A stretch of 64,000 bases of DNA from Chlorobium sp. (lineage in GTDB: Bacteria; Bacteroidota; Chlorobiia; Chlorobiales; Chlorobiaceae): NCBI GenBank assembly GCA_028277485.1, contig JANQGE010000037.1, forward strand, positions 1 to 64,000, read 5' to 3'. The translations under genes were made by a program, and so were the position numbers. The notes below the pieces were generated by a model. The model did not search any database, was not told where the DNA came from, and was given only the letters and a program-made list of their open reading frames with translations. Of the stretch, positions 45,566-56,105 are shown piece after piece (the first letter of the stretch is position 1; every line of letters begins with the position of its first letter).

Positions 45566-46528
45566 TTAGGCATCAATCTTTTTCGAGAGCTTTTTGATCA
45601 GGGCCTGTATGTTTTTCAGCCGGCGTTCGTCGCTCTTCATCAGAACCGGTTTGGTCAATGCTTCGTTGAGCACGTCCACCGCTTCGCGGTAACGCTTCAT
45701 GTCCCGGTAAAGCAGGCCGAGCTCATGGTAGTGGCGGATGACGCGAGGGTTGACCACAATGGCTTTTTTCAGCATTTTCTCCGCTTCTTCATGGCTTCCT
45801 TCAGGCAACGAGCCCAGAAACGTCTTGGCGAAGACTTTTTCCAGCCATCCCATATCGGCTATCTCTCGGTTGAATGATCCCAGTATAGATAATGCGACAT
45901 CGTCCTCCGGATTGAGTTCAAGAGCCCGGTCAAGCTCTCTTTTTATACTGTTGGCCCGTTTTATTTTCTCTCTGGCTCCCGTATTGTCGGCAAGAACGCC
46001 GAGTGATGCCGCAAGCCAGGTATGTCCTTCGGCAATGCTATCGTCATGACTGGTAGATGTTTTGGCGAACTCTACGGCTTTTGCGAAGTACGGCTGCCGT
46101 TTCTCGGGGCTTTCGGGAGGCAACGCTTCCCCCATGCTTACGTAAAGACGGGCAAGCTTCCAGTTTACGGCGGCATTCTCCGGGGTTTTCTGCAAAACAG
46201 CCGTATAGAGAGAGTCGGCTTTCTCATAATCCATCGCGTAAAACGCTTCATCCCCCTTTCTCAAAACGTCATACAGGCCGGTGCCCGGTATGATGTGCTG
46301 TTGGGCCGAAGGGACGGCAGGTTTTTCCGAAGCCTTTGCGGCAAGTGTGACAGCCGGAAAAGATAAAGAGGAAACAGTGTGGCCGGGAGCCGATACCGGT
46401 TTTGGCGGTACAGCCGCCTGCAGGGAACGGATGTGCAGGCCGGCAAAAAGTTGCTGCCCTGAACCGTGGCCGCTCAAAAGATATGCTGTCAATAAAAGGG
46501 AAGCCGGGACAGCTTTTTTGTTGCCCAT
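45566..46528 (-). CDS. Exported TPR-repeat protein
   Basis: The 320-aa product has an N-terminal hydrophobic signal or anchor, a Pro/Ala-rich linker (about 25-80), and then TPR-type helices from about 85 to the end (GDEAFYAMDYEKADSLYTAV, LDRALELNPEDDVALSILG, HYHELGLLYRDMKRYREAVD). TPR proteins are scaffolds for protein complexes; the partner is unknown. Positive clusters (KNLQALIKKLSKKIDA-like) end the protein. It is flanked on both sides by repeat elements. Confidence 0.85.
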   Translation of the reverse strand: MGNKKAVPASLLLTAYLLSGHGSGQQLFAGLHIRSLQAAVPPKPVSAPGHTVSSLSFPAVTLAAKASEKPAVPSAQQHIIPGTGLYDVLRKGDEAFYAMDYEKADSLYTAVLQKTPENAAVNWKLARLYVSMGEALPPESPEKRQPYFAKAVEFAKTSTSHDDSIAEGHTWLAASLGVLADNTGAREKIKRANSIKRELDRALELNPEDDVALSILGSFNREIADMGWLEKVFAKTFLGSLPEGSHEEAEKMLKKAIVVNPRVIRHYHELGLLYRDMKRYREAVDVLNEALTKPVLMKSDERRLKNIQALIKKLSKKIDA

Positions 46529-46564
46529 AAAGGTTCCTTAAATGAATAATCCGGTAGCACCATC

Positions 46565-46652
46565 AGGGCACCTCTATGTATTCCGTGATTCGATGGTACC
46601 GTTGAACGGATAAGAAAGGGTTTCCGTTCATGACAATACGTAGAGGCGGCCA
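46565..46652 (+). repeat. Complete copy (subfamily B) of the dispersed repeat
   Basis: AGGGCACCTCTATGTATTCC at the left, GGTACCGTTGAACGGATAAG inside and ACAATACGTAGAGGCGGCCA at the right; 88 bp. It lies between the DoxX and TPR genes. The central element of the TPR promoter region must lie within or beside it. Confidence 0.85.
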
Positions 46653-46709
46653 TTAGTCGAAAATAACACAAACGGGGTGAAAATAAATGGCGGTGTTGTT
46701 CTTGGGGCT

Positions 46710-47210
46710 CTATCGGAACCAGATCGAACCAGGGTGTTTTTCATGGAGTTGTCTGTCCATGCCGAGCCAGTGTCCCGAAGGAAAGAGCATCATCAGAACC
46801 GAGAAGGCCATAAACGGAGGAAGGGTAAGATTGTAATATCCTCCCGCCGCGAAGTTCAACACCAGGAACAGTGCAAATGCAGCGTTTGCCCGGACAGCAA
46901 AACCGAAAACAAGCGATATACCGATAATGAGTTCCCCCACGGTGACAATCCAGGCGATCGGCATCGCCAGCGGAATGGCAAAGTGTTCAAGGTACGCAGC
47001 CTGAAAGGACGCAGGAGTAAGTTCGCCGAGTCTTTCGGTAAAATGGCCATGCATAACATCTGTCCAGAGCCATCCTTTCACCAGCTTGTGCCAGAAGCCG
47101 TAAAGAAAAAATATCGCGAAAAGATATCTGCCGGCAAGAAAGAAGACTATGCCAAGAGTTTTAAAAGGATGTTTTTTCAAATACTCCGTACTCCACTCGA
47201 AATCAGTCAT
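46710..47210 (-). CDS. DoxX/DoxD-like membrane protein
   Basis: The 166-aa product has four to five helices with the DoxX-family pattern: LAGRYLFAIFFLYGFWHKL (about 26-44), the VGELIIGISLVFGFAVRANA helix pair and a C-terminal GHWLGMDRQLH. The family includes the small subunit of thiosulfate:quinone oxidoreductase, which would suit a sulfur oxidiser, but most members are of unknown function, so that role is only a possibility. Confidence 0.8.
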   Translation of the reverse strand: MTDFEWSTEYLKKHPFKTLGIVFFLAGRYLFAIFFLYGFWHKLVKGWLWTDVMHGHFTERLGELTPASFQAAYLEHFAIPLAMPIAWIVTVGELIIGISLVFGFAVRANAAFALFLVLNFAAGGYYNLTLPPFMAFSVLMMLFPSGHWLGMDRQLHEKHPGSIWFR

Positions 47211-47225
47211 GACAAAAAAGGTAAG

Positions 47226-47244
47226 TTATTAATAAAGGTGCCCA
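47226..47244 (-). repeat. Short end fragment of the dispersed repeat
   Basis: On the minus strand TGGGCACCTTTATTAATAA matches the first 19 bases of the left end. It lies just upstream of the DoxX gene; nothing of the rest of the element is visible. Confidence 0.6.
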
Positions 47245-47318
47245 TAATATACGCAATCCACAATTCAACATGCAGCGGAACCATCACCGGTTACCACCTG
47301 TCACCAGGTACGGCTGCG

Positions 47319-49751
47319 CTACATCATGCTCTGCGGATCGACGTCGATGGTTATTGAGAGTTTGTGCCGACGGTATTTTTTCATGAGAGAATATTGCAGC
47401 TTTTTAAGGTTGTCAGAGGAGATTTTTTTGCCGGGAAGCTTCAGCAGGATTTGGTAGCGGTAACGTCCCCTGATACGGACGATGTCGGCGGGTGCCGGTC
47501 CAAGCAGAAGATATGTTTCAGATGATGCATAAGGTTTAAGGGCATCGGCAAATTCTCCGGCGGCTCTTTCCGCGGCAAATTCGTCAGAAGACGAACATTC
47601 GCAGGAAACAAGCTTGACGAACGGCGGGTAAAGCAGATCTTTTCTTGCCTGCATATCATGGTGATAAAATTTCTCATAACTGCCATGCATAAGGTAAGTG
47701 AAAACTTCACTGCCGATATTGTATGTCTGGAGATAAACCTCGCCTGGAATTTTTGATCTGCCCGCACGGCCGGCTACCTGCATGAGCAGGGCAAAAAGCC
47801 TTTCCCCGGCTCGAAAGTCGGGAAGGTTAAGCCCAATGTCTGCCATGAGCACTCCAACCAGACTGACATCCGGGAAGTCGAGTCCTTTTGCCACCATCTG
47901 CGTGCCAAGCAGTATGCGGGCTTTCTTTTCATGAAAATCCTTCAGTATCATTGCGTGCGCGCCCTTGACGTTTGTGGTATCGATATCCATGCGAAGCATC
48001 TTTTCTTCCGGGAAAAGGTGGCGAAGCTCCTCTTCAATGCGTTCCGTCCCACTGCTCTTGTAGAGAATGTTCTCCGATGCGCACTTGGGGCATTTTTCAG
48101 TGTAGACAAGGGCATGGCCGCAATAATGGCAGCGGAGCTGGCGGCTTGCTGCGTGGTAAACCATGGGGATGTTACAGTGCCGGCATGCTGGTATTTGGCC
48201 GCAGTCCAGGCAAAGAAGGCTGCCGGCAAACCCTCTTCTGTTCTGCAGGAGTATGACCTGTTCATTTCGTTCGAGTCTTGCCTTGATCTGTTCGTAAAGC
48301 GTTTCCGAGAGAGAGAACGTGATTTTCCTGTTTTCCCGCATGGGGATCAGTTTAACGGACGGCATGGCAGCGCCGTCAACCCTCTCCATGAGGCGCAACA
48401 GAGTGTATTTGCCGGTTTCGGCGTTATAGAACGATTCGAATGACGGCGTAGCCGAGCCGAGAACACAGACAGCGTTTTCAAGCTTGGCGCGCATTACCGC
48501 TGTATCTCGGCCATGATAACGGGGGGTTCTGTCCTGTTTGTAGGCGGTATCATGCTCTTCGTCGACGATTATCGCACCGACGTTTTCAAGGGGAGCAAAA
48601 ACCGTAGAGCGAGCCCCGAGAGCGACTCTTGCCTTGCCGCTGCGGAGCTTTTGCCACGCGGCGTATTTTTCCTGATTGCTCATGGCACTGTGCAGGATCT
48701 GGATATCGTCGCCGAAGTGTTGGTGGAAACGGGATGCGGTTTGCGGGGTCAGCGATATTTCCGGCACAAGAACAATGGCTGTTTTGCCGGCGGCCAGTAC
48801 CTCTTTGAGAAATTCTATGTAAATAATGGTTTTTCCGCTTCCCGTAACGCCATGCAACAGATACGTTGTAAAATTTCCTGAACGAAACCCGGATATCATA
48901 TTGTCGAGCGCATGCTGCTGCGCCGGAGTGAGGCGGTTGATAATTTTCTTCGGTTCGACAAATCCGGTTGAAAACCCGCCTTGGACTTCAACTGTTATTT
49001 TTTCAAATATTCCTTTTTTTGCCAGCTTCCTTGCGATATCGGCAGTGGTATCGATCTGCTCGGGGAAGCACCATGACGCGTCCAGACTATGCAGACGCCT
49101 GACGGCTTCAGCTTGGCGTGGTGAGCGGGACAGGCTTTTCAGCAGTGATTCTGTGAGGGGCTGCTTGAGGCGATATGCGGTTTTCGTTTTCGCCCGGGTT
49201 GTTTTGAATTTTTTCTTCAGATTTACCAAGCCCCCGCGTTCCATTTCGGTCAATGTTCGGTAAAGGTTGGTTTTTCCCAGCCGGTTTTCAAGCTGCTTTA
49301 CCGTTATTTTCTGCTCATGCTGCAAGAGTTTCAGGATCTTTTTCCGCAGAGGTGTGGTGATAATTCTCCGGCGGTGGCTCATGAGCTGGAAATCCGTGAG
49401 TTCGATGATCTCGCTGACTTTTGTTTTTAACGGTGCAGGGAGGACTGCATTGATCGCTTCAATCGGCCGGCTCATGTAATAGTCGGCTATCCAGCTCGAC
49501 AATCGAAGGGTTACCGGTGTCAGGACGGGAATGGCGCTGTTAAGCACAGCGGTTATGACTCCTTCGGAAAGGTTTGATTGAGAATCCTCGGCTACGTCAA
49601 GAACGTAACCGATAATGCTTCTTCTTGTGTTGTTGTTCGGGGAGAACAAGACTTGGCAGCCAGGCAGAAGTTCTCCGGCCAGTTCATCCTGAATCTTGAC
49701 GAGCAAAGGCTCATCGCGGAAATAATTGTCGGCATGTATCAATGCATGCAT
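47319..49751 (-). CDS. priA: Primosomal protein N' (replication-restart helicase)
   Basis: PriA recognises stalled forks and loads the replicative helicase. The 810-aa product has the N-terminal 3'-DNA-binding domain, a winged helix (about 130-190), Walker A GVTGSGKT (about 304-311), Walker B DEEH, and the zinc-binding cysteine set from CLDCGQIPACRHC to CPKCASE (about 518-566), followed by helicase motifs IV-VI ending VAGRAGR. Length is close to the family average. It starts 12 bp from a dispersed repeat. Confidence 0.96.
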   Translation of the reverse strand: MHALIHADNYFRDEPLLVKIQDELAGELLPGCQVLFSPNNNTRRSIIGYVLDVAEDSQSNLSEGVITAVLNSAIPVLTPVTLRLSSWIADYYMSRPIEAINAVLPAPLKTKVSEIIELTDFQLMSHRRRIITTPLRKKILKLLQHEQKITVKQLENRLGKTNLYRTLTEMERGGLVNLKKKFKTTRAKTKTAYRLKQPLTESLLKSLSRSPRQAEAVRRLHSLDASWCFPEQIDTTADIARKLAKKGIFEKITVEVQGGFSTGFVEPKKIINRLTPAQQHALDNMISGFRSGNFTTYLLHGVTGSGKTIIYIEFLKEVLAAGKTAIVLVPEISLTPQTASRFHQHFGDDIQILHSAMSNQEKYAAWQKLRSGKARVALGARSTVFAPLENVGAIIVDEEHDTAYKQDRTPRYHGRDTAVMRAKLENAVCVLGSATPSFESFYNAETGKYTLLRLMERVDGAAMPSVKLIPMRENRKITFSLSETLYEQIKARLERNEQVILLQNRRGFAGSLLCLDCGQIPACRHCNIPMVYHAASRQLRCHYCGHALVYTEKCPKCASENILYKSSGTERIEEELRHLFPEEKMLRMDIDTTNVKGAHAMILKDFHEKKARILLGTQMVAKGLDFPDVSLVGVLMADIGLNLPDFRAGERLFALLMQVAGRAGRSKIPGEVYLQTYNIGSEVFTYLMHGSYEKFYHHDMQARKDLLYPPFVKLVSCECSSSDEFAAERAAGEFADALKPYASSETYLLLGPAPADIVRIRGRYRYQILLKLPGKKISSDNLKKLQYSLMKKYRRHKLSITIDVDPQSMM

Positions 49752-49763
49752 GGCTGTACAACA

Positions 49764-49882
49764 AAGGGCACCTCAATCTGCTGCGCGATCCGAATACTTC
49801 GTTGAGCGGATAGGAGAAAGTTTCTCTGGCTCCGTCCGCCTCTAACTCAATTCGTTCACGACAATTAATAGAGGTGCCCTTT
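49764..49882 (+). repeat. Complete long-form copy (about 119 bp) of the dispersed repeat
   Basis: AAGGGCACCTCAATCTGCTG, CGAATACTTCGTTGAGCGGA, the long-form insert CTGGCTCCGTCCGCCTCTAA, and ACAATTAATAGAGGTGCCCT at the right. It exactly fills the space between the adk stop codon (49885-49887) and the priA start. Confidence 0.92.
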
Positions 49883-49884
49883 AT

Positions 49885-51290
<1,406 letters not shown>

Positions 51291-51311
51291 GGTTCTGTCT
51301 GCGGTTTGTGA

Positions 51312-52400
51312 TTAATACGGTCGGGAAACAGCGGCCTTTTTTTCCGCTAAAGCCAACTGACCGCATCCTGCATTGATTGATGTCCCATAACTTTTTCGCA
51401 CTGTGACATGCAAGCCTGCATCGACAAGTATCCGGATGAAATTGTCCCGCCGCTGCGCTTTTACAGACTCAAAATTGATGTTAACTATAGAATTATAATC
51501 AATCAAATTTATTTTGCATAAAAAACTTCCGCCGATCCCTGCAAGGTTTTTCGCGTCACGATCCGTATCGTTGACCCCCTCTATAAGCATATAGACAAGC
51601 GTTACCGGTTCATTGGTTATCGTGACATACTGCTCGAGGGCGTGGCACAGGCTATCAAGTGTGTGTTCTCTTGCAACAGGGATCAATGAAGCTCTTTTTT
51701 CCTGGTCTGCAGCATGAAGAGATAACGCAAGTTTGGCTTTAAGGCCCGATCGGGCAATCTCGCTTATTTGAGGCGCAAGCCCCACGGTCGAGATGGTTAT
51801 CCTGCGCGGGGAAAGTGCAAAACGGTAACCCGGATTTGTCAGGGTATCGACGGCTTCAAAAACATTGGGCAGGTTAAGCAGCGGTTCTCCCATGCCCATA
51901 AAAACAATATTGGTGAGACGGTTTGCCGGTGTGTGTGCTGAAAGCCTGTCGTTGGCAAGGAAGGCCTGTTCGACGATTTCCGAAGCTTCAAGATCGCGGG
52001 TAAACCCCATGTATCCGGTCGCACAGAACGAGCAGTGAAGCGGACAGCCGACCTGTGATGAAACGCACGCTGTGTTCCGGTTGCCCGAGGATATAAGAAC
52101 AGTTTCAACTGTTGCATTGTCATGAAGTCTTACCAGAAATTTGGAAGTTTCCTGGCGGTTTACGGTTTCAGACACATGCTGTGTTTTCTCAACCGAACAT
52201 GAAGGGATGAAAAATCGTTGTGCAAGCTTGCTTCTCAGGTTTGGGCCAAGGTTCATCATGCGTTCGAAGTCCCCGACACGGTCGCTGAACAGCCATCGGT
52301 GTATCTGGTCGGCACGGTATTTCGGTTCACCCAGTCCTGCAACGGCTTCCCGCAGCTCCTGCCGGGTAAGTGACTTTATGTTTGTCTTGGCAGATGGCAT
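51312..52400 (-). CDS. rlmN: Dual-specificity 23S rRNA / tRNA A2-methyltransferase RlmN
   Basis: RlmN is a radical-SAM enzyme that methylates A2503 of 23S rRNA and A37 of some tRNAs at carbon 2. The 362-aa product has the cluster motif CPLHCSFCATG, the GEPLLN motif, and the second catalytic cysteine in INAGCGQLA near the end. The open frame runs on to 52907, but that part is antisense to the SDR gene; ATG 52400 gives the family-like MPSAKTNIKSLTRQELREAV. Confidence 0.94.
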   Translation of the reverse strand: MPSAKTNIKSLTRQELREAVAGLGEPKYRADQIHRWLFSDRVGDFERMMNLGPNLRSKLAQRFFIPSCSVEKTQHVSETVNRQETSKFLVRLHDNATVETVLISSGNRNTACVSSQVGCPLHCSFCATGYMGFTRDLEASEIVEQAFLANDRLSAHTPANRLTNIVFMGMGEPLLNLPNVFEAVDTLTNPGYRFALSPRRITISTVGLAPQISEIARSGLKAKLALSLHAADQEKRASLIPVAREHTLDSLCHALEQYVTITNEPVTLVYMLIEGVNDTDRDAKNLAGIGGSFLCKINLIDYNSIVNINFESVKAQRRDNFIRILVDAGLHVTVRKSYGTSINAGCGQLALAEKKAAVSRPY

Positions 52401-52410
52401 GTGTTGGTGT

Positions 52411-53295
52411 TTAGCGGTGCCCTTTTTTAGCCGCCAGTTCGTGGTAGAAATCCCTGAGATGTTTCGTGCCGGTTGTCGGGGCCACGTTGTCGATCCGGCT
52501 GACCGAGACAGCAAAGGACATGACGCTCGCCAGGGGTTTGTTGAGGAAGCCTGTGATGAAGAGCGTGGCGTCGCCGATCCACATGGGAATATGTGTGATC
52601 CAAGGGTTTTTGCCAAGGACTTCGAACGCCATGGTGACGGTTTCGTTGAAGGTGTAGATGTCCGGTCCTCCAACGCAGATTTCCCTTTCACTGCCTTCCG
52701 CGGCATCGACACAGACTTTGGCGAGGTCGGCTCCATGGATCGGATTGACGTGGTTGGTGCCGTCCCCGAGCATGAACATGTGCCCTGAACGCGCCATCGA
52801 GAAAAACATGCCCATGTCGGAGAAGAAGCCGGTCGGCCGGATGACGGTGGAGGACATGCCGGACGCCTGAAGGTCTTGTACGAAGCGTTCGTGCGCCTGG
52901 ACGACATCGACGTCCATCATCTTTTCGGCGTTGAAGACCGAAACGTAGATGAACTTCTTTACATCATGGGACAGAGCGTCTTCCAGCAGGGTCTTGTTGC
53001 CGAGGTGATCGATTTGCTCGCTCGTGACGTCACGTTGCGGTTTGGTGAGCCCCATGCAGGAAAAGACGATATCCACATCCTTGCAGACGTCTTTCAGGGA
53101 TGCCTTGTCGGTTGCATCACCCGTTACCACCTCGTCGACGACATCAGCAACCGGAGGTTCGAGATTGGGGCCTTCTTTTGCGAGCTTTTCCGGGTTTCTC
53201 ACGAGCGCCCTCACACTATAACCCCGTTCGGTGAATTCCCTGACGACATACCTTCCAAGATAGCCGGATGCTCCCGCTACAAGTACCTTTTTCAT
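52411..53295 (-). CDS. NAD(P)-binding SDR/NmrA-type protein (atypical short-chain dehydrogenase)
   Basis: The 294-aa product has the Rossmann motif GASGYLGRYV (8-17) and GDATDKASL (59-67), VFSCMG (77-82), a YVSVFNAEKM segment in place of the usual Tyr-x-x-x-Lys active site, and VIRPTGFFSD. This is the atypical SDR group that includes NmrA and UbiA-like chlorophyll-pathway reductases; the substrate is unknown. A broken paralogue lies 2 kb away (55346-55829). It is 10 bp upstream of rlmN. Confidence 0.85.
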   Translation of the reverse strand: MKKVLVAGASGYLGRYVVREFTERGYSVRALVRNPEKLAKEGPNLEPPVADVVDEVVTGDATDKASLKDVCKDVDIVFSCMGLTKPQRDVTSEQIDHLGNKTLLEDALSHDVKKFIYVSVFNAEKMMDVDVVQAHERFVQDLQASGMSSTVIRPTGFFSDMGMFFSMARSGHMFMLGDGTNHVNPIHGADLAKVCVDAAEGSEREICVGGPDIYTFNETVTMAFEVLGKNPWITHIPMWIGDATLFITGFLNKPLASVMSFAVSVSRIDNVAPTTGTKHLRDFYHELAAKKGHR

Positions 53296-53569
53296 GATAG
53301 CTGTTGATAAATGTTACGGTTTGTTACTTGTAACCCTAACATCCGCCAATGGTTAATTGTTCGACTGAGGAATAGGCGTGCTGTTTCCAGGCACACAGTC
53401 ATGGTGGACTCGATCCGGCATCCATTTTTACGGATTTACTCGACTCGAAAAAAGGTGAAATGGGATCGTCCTGTTACGCAGGGAGTGAATTATTGATTTT
53501 TATAGGTTATTACAGTTGTTAAAAACAAGGATGGTGGCTCATTAACCGAAAGTGCAAAGAGGGTGAATC

Positions 53570-54100
53570 ATGGCTGCTCAGCATATTACAGTTGACATTC
53601 CCGAAAAGATATTTATCCGCCCAATGTTCAACTACTACAACCGTTTCGGAAGCACAAAATATGTCAGCGGCAATACCACCAAGGATACATGGCCGACGTC
53701 GAAAAGCCATGTGAATGCAGTTGTCATGGACAGCGACTGGGAGGCAATTGCCGCCAAAACGCTGGAGGAGATTCCCGAGGTTGTCTCTTACGTGAAAAAC
53801 CAGTTTCTGGGATTTACGATCCCGTATGTCAAGGATGGCAAGGACAAGCTCTACTATCCCGACTTTCTTGTCCGCTACACCACTCCAACTGGAGAAACCG
53901 CCAATTTAGTTGTCGAAATTACCGGCATGAGCAGGGACAAGGCCGAGAAAAAATGGTTCGTTCAGAACCGCTGGCTGCCGGCGGTCAACGCCGTGCAGGA
54001 TAAATACAACCTTGGCCGCTGGCACTTCATCGAGATCGCCAATGATATCCGCGACATCAGGAATCAGTTGCGCGACAAAATCGCGGAAATCAACTTATAG
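53570..54100 (+). CDS. Free-standing C-terminal nuclease domain of a large restriction endonuclease
   Basis: The 176-aa product matches only the C-terminal end of large helicase-type restriction endonucleases (BPTD_3080-like): [45 protein letters not shown], then [16 protein letters not shown] and RWHFIEI. The PDFLV and VVEIT pieces are a plausible PD-(D/E)xK core, so the domain may still be catalytic. An in-frame TGA lies two codons before the ATG and a weak GAGGGTG stands upstream, so it is now an independent ORF, not an internal fragment. It is a remnant, or a split form, of a much longer gene (usually close to 900-1000 residues). The next gene starts 7 bp later. Confidence 0.7.
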   Translation: MAAQHITVDIPEKIFIRPMFNYYNRFGSTKYVSGNTTKDTWPTSKSHVNAVVMDSDWEAIAAKTLEEIPEVVSYVKNQFLGFTIPYVKDGKDKLYYPDFLVRYTTPTGETANLVVEITGMSRDKAEKKWFVQNRWLPAVNAVQDKYNLGRWHFIEIANDIRDIRNQLRDKIAEINL

Positions 54101-54107
54101 GTTGATT

Positions 54108-54674
54108 ATGATGAGGATTCTCCCTATTTTTCCGGATAAAAACCCTGCAATTTATGCAGCTCATTACGATGGCGATCCGGTCGATGAACTGCACAAAGTG
54201 TTCGCCCAATGGTCGGATGTTTTCTATCTCGAATCGTTCTTCGAGGAACACAGGCAAGATCTTCGTCACTTTTTTCGTGGTTGCATCTCCGTTCAGGAAG
54301 CGGTAAAACAAACGATCAACGATGTTCGCAACATTCGGAGACGGCTCTATGAACTTGCACTACAAGGGCAGTCCGACAGGCAAAATACTTTGCAGAATAT
54401 GTTTATGCCTCTTGGCAACGAAATGAGGCTTGCTGTTTTGCAGAAAAGTAAAGCGAAAATCCGTACCCAAGGCAGAAGCAGCTGGTTACGGCTCTATGCA
54501 ATCCGGGTTGCGCCAAATCTGTTTGTGATAACCGGCGGAGCGATCAAACTGACGCATCGCATGGAAGAGCGAGAGCATACTCGGGTGCAGCTTGAGAAGC
54601 TGGAAAAGGTGAAACGCTATCTTGCCGATCAGGGGCTTTTCGATGAGAATGATTTTGAACTTATGGAAATATAA
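54108..54674 (+). CDS. Putative toxin-like partner of an XRE regulator, 188 aa
   Basis: The C-terminal half ([27 protein letters not shown], split over about 125-152) has the basic, beta-rich pattern of RelE/HigB-type proteins, followed by [17 protein letters not shown]. The N-terminal half is helical and unfamiliar. It starts at one of two tandem ATGs (54108/54111), 7 bp after the nuclease ORF and 14 bp before the XRE gene. The position before an XRE gene supports a HigBA-like pair, but the toxin fold is inferred from pattern only. Confidence 0.6.
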   Translation: MMRILPIFPDKNPAIYAAHYDGDPVDELHKVFAQWSDVFYLESFFEEHRQDLRHFFRGCISVQEAVKQTINDVRNIRRRLYELALQGQSDRQNTLQNMFMPLGNEMRLAVLQKSKAKIRTQGRSSWLRLYAIRVAPNLFVITGGAIKLTHRMEEREHTRVQLEKLEKVKRYLADQGLFDENDFELMEI

Positions 54675-54688
54675 GGAGGTATGTCGCA

Positions 54689-55201
54689 ATGACTGAAAAA
54701 ACGGTATATGAAAAAATGGCAGCTCTGGCTTCGAATGAAGTTTCCGGATGGCTGGAGGACGCAAAATGGCGAATCGAAAACGAAGGCTGGCTCAAGCATT
54801 CCCAGTATATCGCTTTGACAATACTGAGGACATTGCGAGCAAAAAAGATGTCTCAGAAAGCGCTTGCTGAACGTATTGGCGTATCGCCTCAGCAGATCAG
54901 CAAAATCGTCAAAGGCGGGGAAAACCTCACCCTTGAAACCATTGCAAAAATTGAATCCGCTCTCAGCATACCCTTGATCGAGGTTCCCTTTCGAAACGAA
55001 GAGCCTGCACCGCTGCCCGACAGCCCTGAGAAAAAGGGGAAACAGACAGGCAAGACCTCAGCACACTATCCCGCAGTTCATGCAGGCGAGAAAGTGGCCG
55101 TCAAGGAAATGACAGAGAAAAAAGTATGGTCTGCCAAGACAGGCAGTGTCGATTCCCGAAAAGGGAACAAAACAGCCAAAGATGTTCATAAAGCACGATA
55201 G
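54689..55201 (+). CDS. XRE-family HTH protein (antitoxin or restriction controller), 170 aa
   Basis: The helix-turn-helix lies around residues 46-98 ([37 protein letters not shown]), a lambda-repressor-like fold. The N-terminal 45 residues are helical and the C-terminal 65 are basic and Lys/Thr-rich without clear structure. AAGGAGG precedes it. It is the last intact gene before the methyltransferase stub and could repress the whole unit. Confidence 0.8.
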   Translation: MTEKTVYEKMAALASNEVSGWLEDAKWRIENEGWLKHSQYIALTILRTLRAKKMSQKALAERIGVSPQQISKIVKGGENLTLETIAKIESALSIPLIEVPFRNEEPAPLPDSPEKKGKQTGKTSAHYPAVHAGEKVAVKEMTEKKVWSAKTGSVDSRKGNKTAKDVHKAR

Positions 55202-55209
55202 CAAGAACA

Positions 55210-55290
55210 ATGCCGAAAAAAATCTCTTCGATAAAGCACAGCGCCCAGACCCGTGCACATATTCCCTCGAAAGAGGACTACGGGACGTAG
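55210..55290 (+). pseudogene. N-terminal stub of a restriction-system DNA methyltransferase
   Basis: An ATG 8 bp after the XRE stop opens 26 codons (MPKKISSIKHSAQTR, then AHIPSKEDYGT) before a TAG. The motif TRAHIPSKE is typical of the first residues of type III/BPTD_3080-associated adenine methyltransferases, which continue for several hundred residues. Here everything after it is missing. It is very probably the remains of the fourth gene of the restriction unit. Confidence 0.55.
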
Positions 55291-55345
55291 TTTAATAAGG
55301 ATAAAACCCCAAGCATTATTTCGCTTTATGCTCTTTCAGTAAAGC

Positions 55346-55829
55346 TTAGTCTACAAAGTTTTTTCCTCCAAACTCCTCGAAGAAATCCTTCATATGCCGC
55401 TCACCGTAACGAGGCGCGGCATTGCCTATTTCGTTGACGGCAATGGCAAAGGCGAGCATGTCGGCGATGCGGGCATTTAAGGGTTTGATTAAGGAGTGAA
55501 GGGCCTTGACGATCCAGAGGGGGATGAAGATGATCCTTGGTTGTTTGTCGATGGATGTGAAGGCAAGGGTAAACAGTTCCTTGTACCATCGAGGAGAATA
55601 CTGTATCGATACCGTCTGCAATGCCGTGGAGAGTATCCGGGTTCGTGGCATCGCCGGTGACGATTTCATCTACAACTCCCTCAAGCGCAGGTTCGCCGAA
55701 TGGACCGGGATGTTTAAGCTTTTCAGGGGTCCTGGCCATCGCTCTGACAAACCATTCTCGCTGTTTAAATGCGTTTGCGACATACCTCCCGATATAGCCT
55801 GAAGCTCCAGCTACAAGGACTCTTTTCAT
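55346..55829 (-). pseudogene. Broken paralogue of the SDR gene at 52411-53295
   Basis: The first 81 residues (55587-55829) match the intact SDR (MKRVLVAGASGYIGRYV, then GDATNPDTL, VFSSM). At about 55586 the frame changes, and the other frame continues with the C-terminal part (YKELFTLAF, then FIPLWIVKALHSL, RHMKDFFEEFGGKNFVD), matching residues 216-294 of the intact protein. Residues 82-215 are deleted. The protein cannot be functional. It is in the same orientation as the intact copy. Confidence 0.85.
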
Positions 55830-56105
55830 GGTTTCTCTTTCTCATGCATTGTCATCAAGCTGTTGGCAAAAGAATGTGGCGGAAAAGTGAAAAAAGCTGA
55901 AACATTTTTTCATGCTCGAGCATAGAATAAAGGATGACGGCTGATAGCTTTGCCTTTAACGAAAAGGAGTAATGAACAATATTGTAAGAGTTTTTTCGGG
56001 GGTACAAGAGGGGCTTGATTCAGACTTTGGCGGACGAATGGAAAAAGACGACGGAGTTACTATGTTTTGCATGATTTTCGGCCCGAAATGAGAGATTGAG
56101 AGGCT

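Noticed and set aside
52413..52430. GCGGTGCCCTTTTTTA at the SDR/rlmN junction as a repeat end
   Set aside because: The match is limited to GGTGCCCTTT and is encoded by the SDR C-terminus; it is too short to separate from chance.
52401..52907. N-terminal extension of rlmN by about 170 codons
   Set aside because: That part is antisense to the intact SDR gene and is Pro/Ser/Arg-rich; family similarity begins at ATG 52400.
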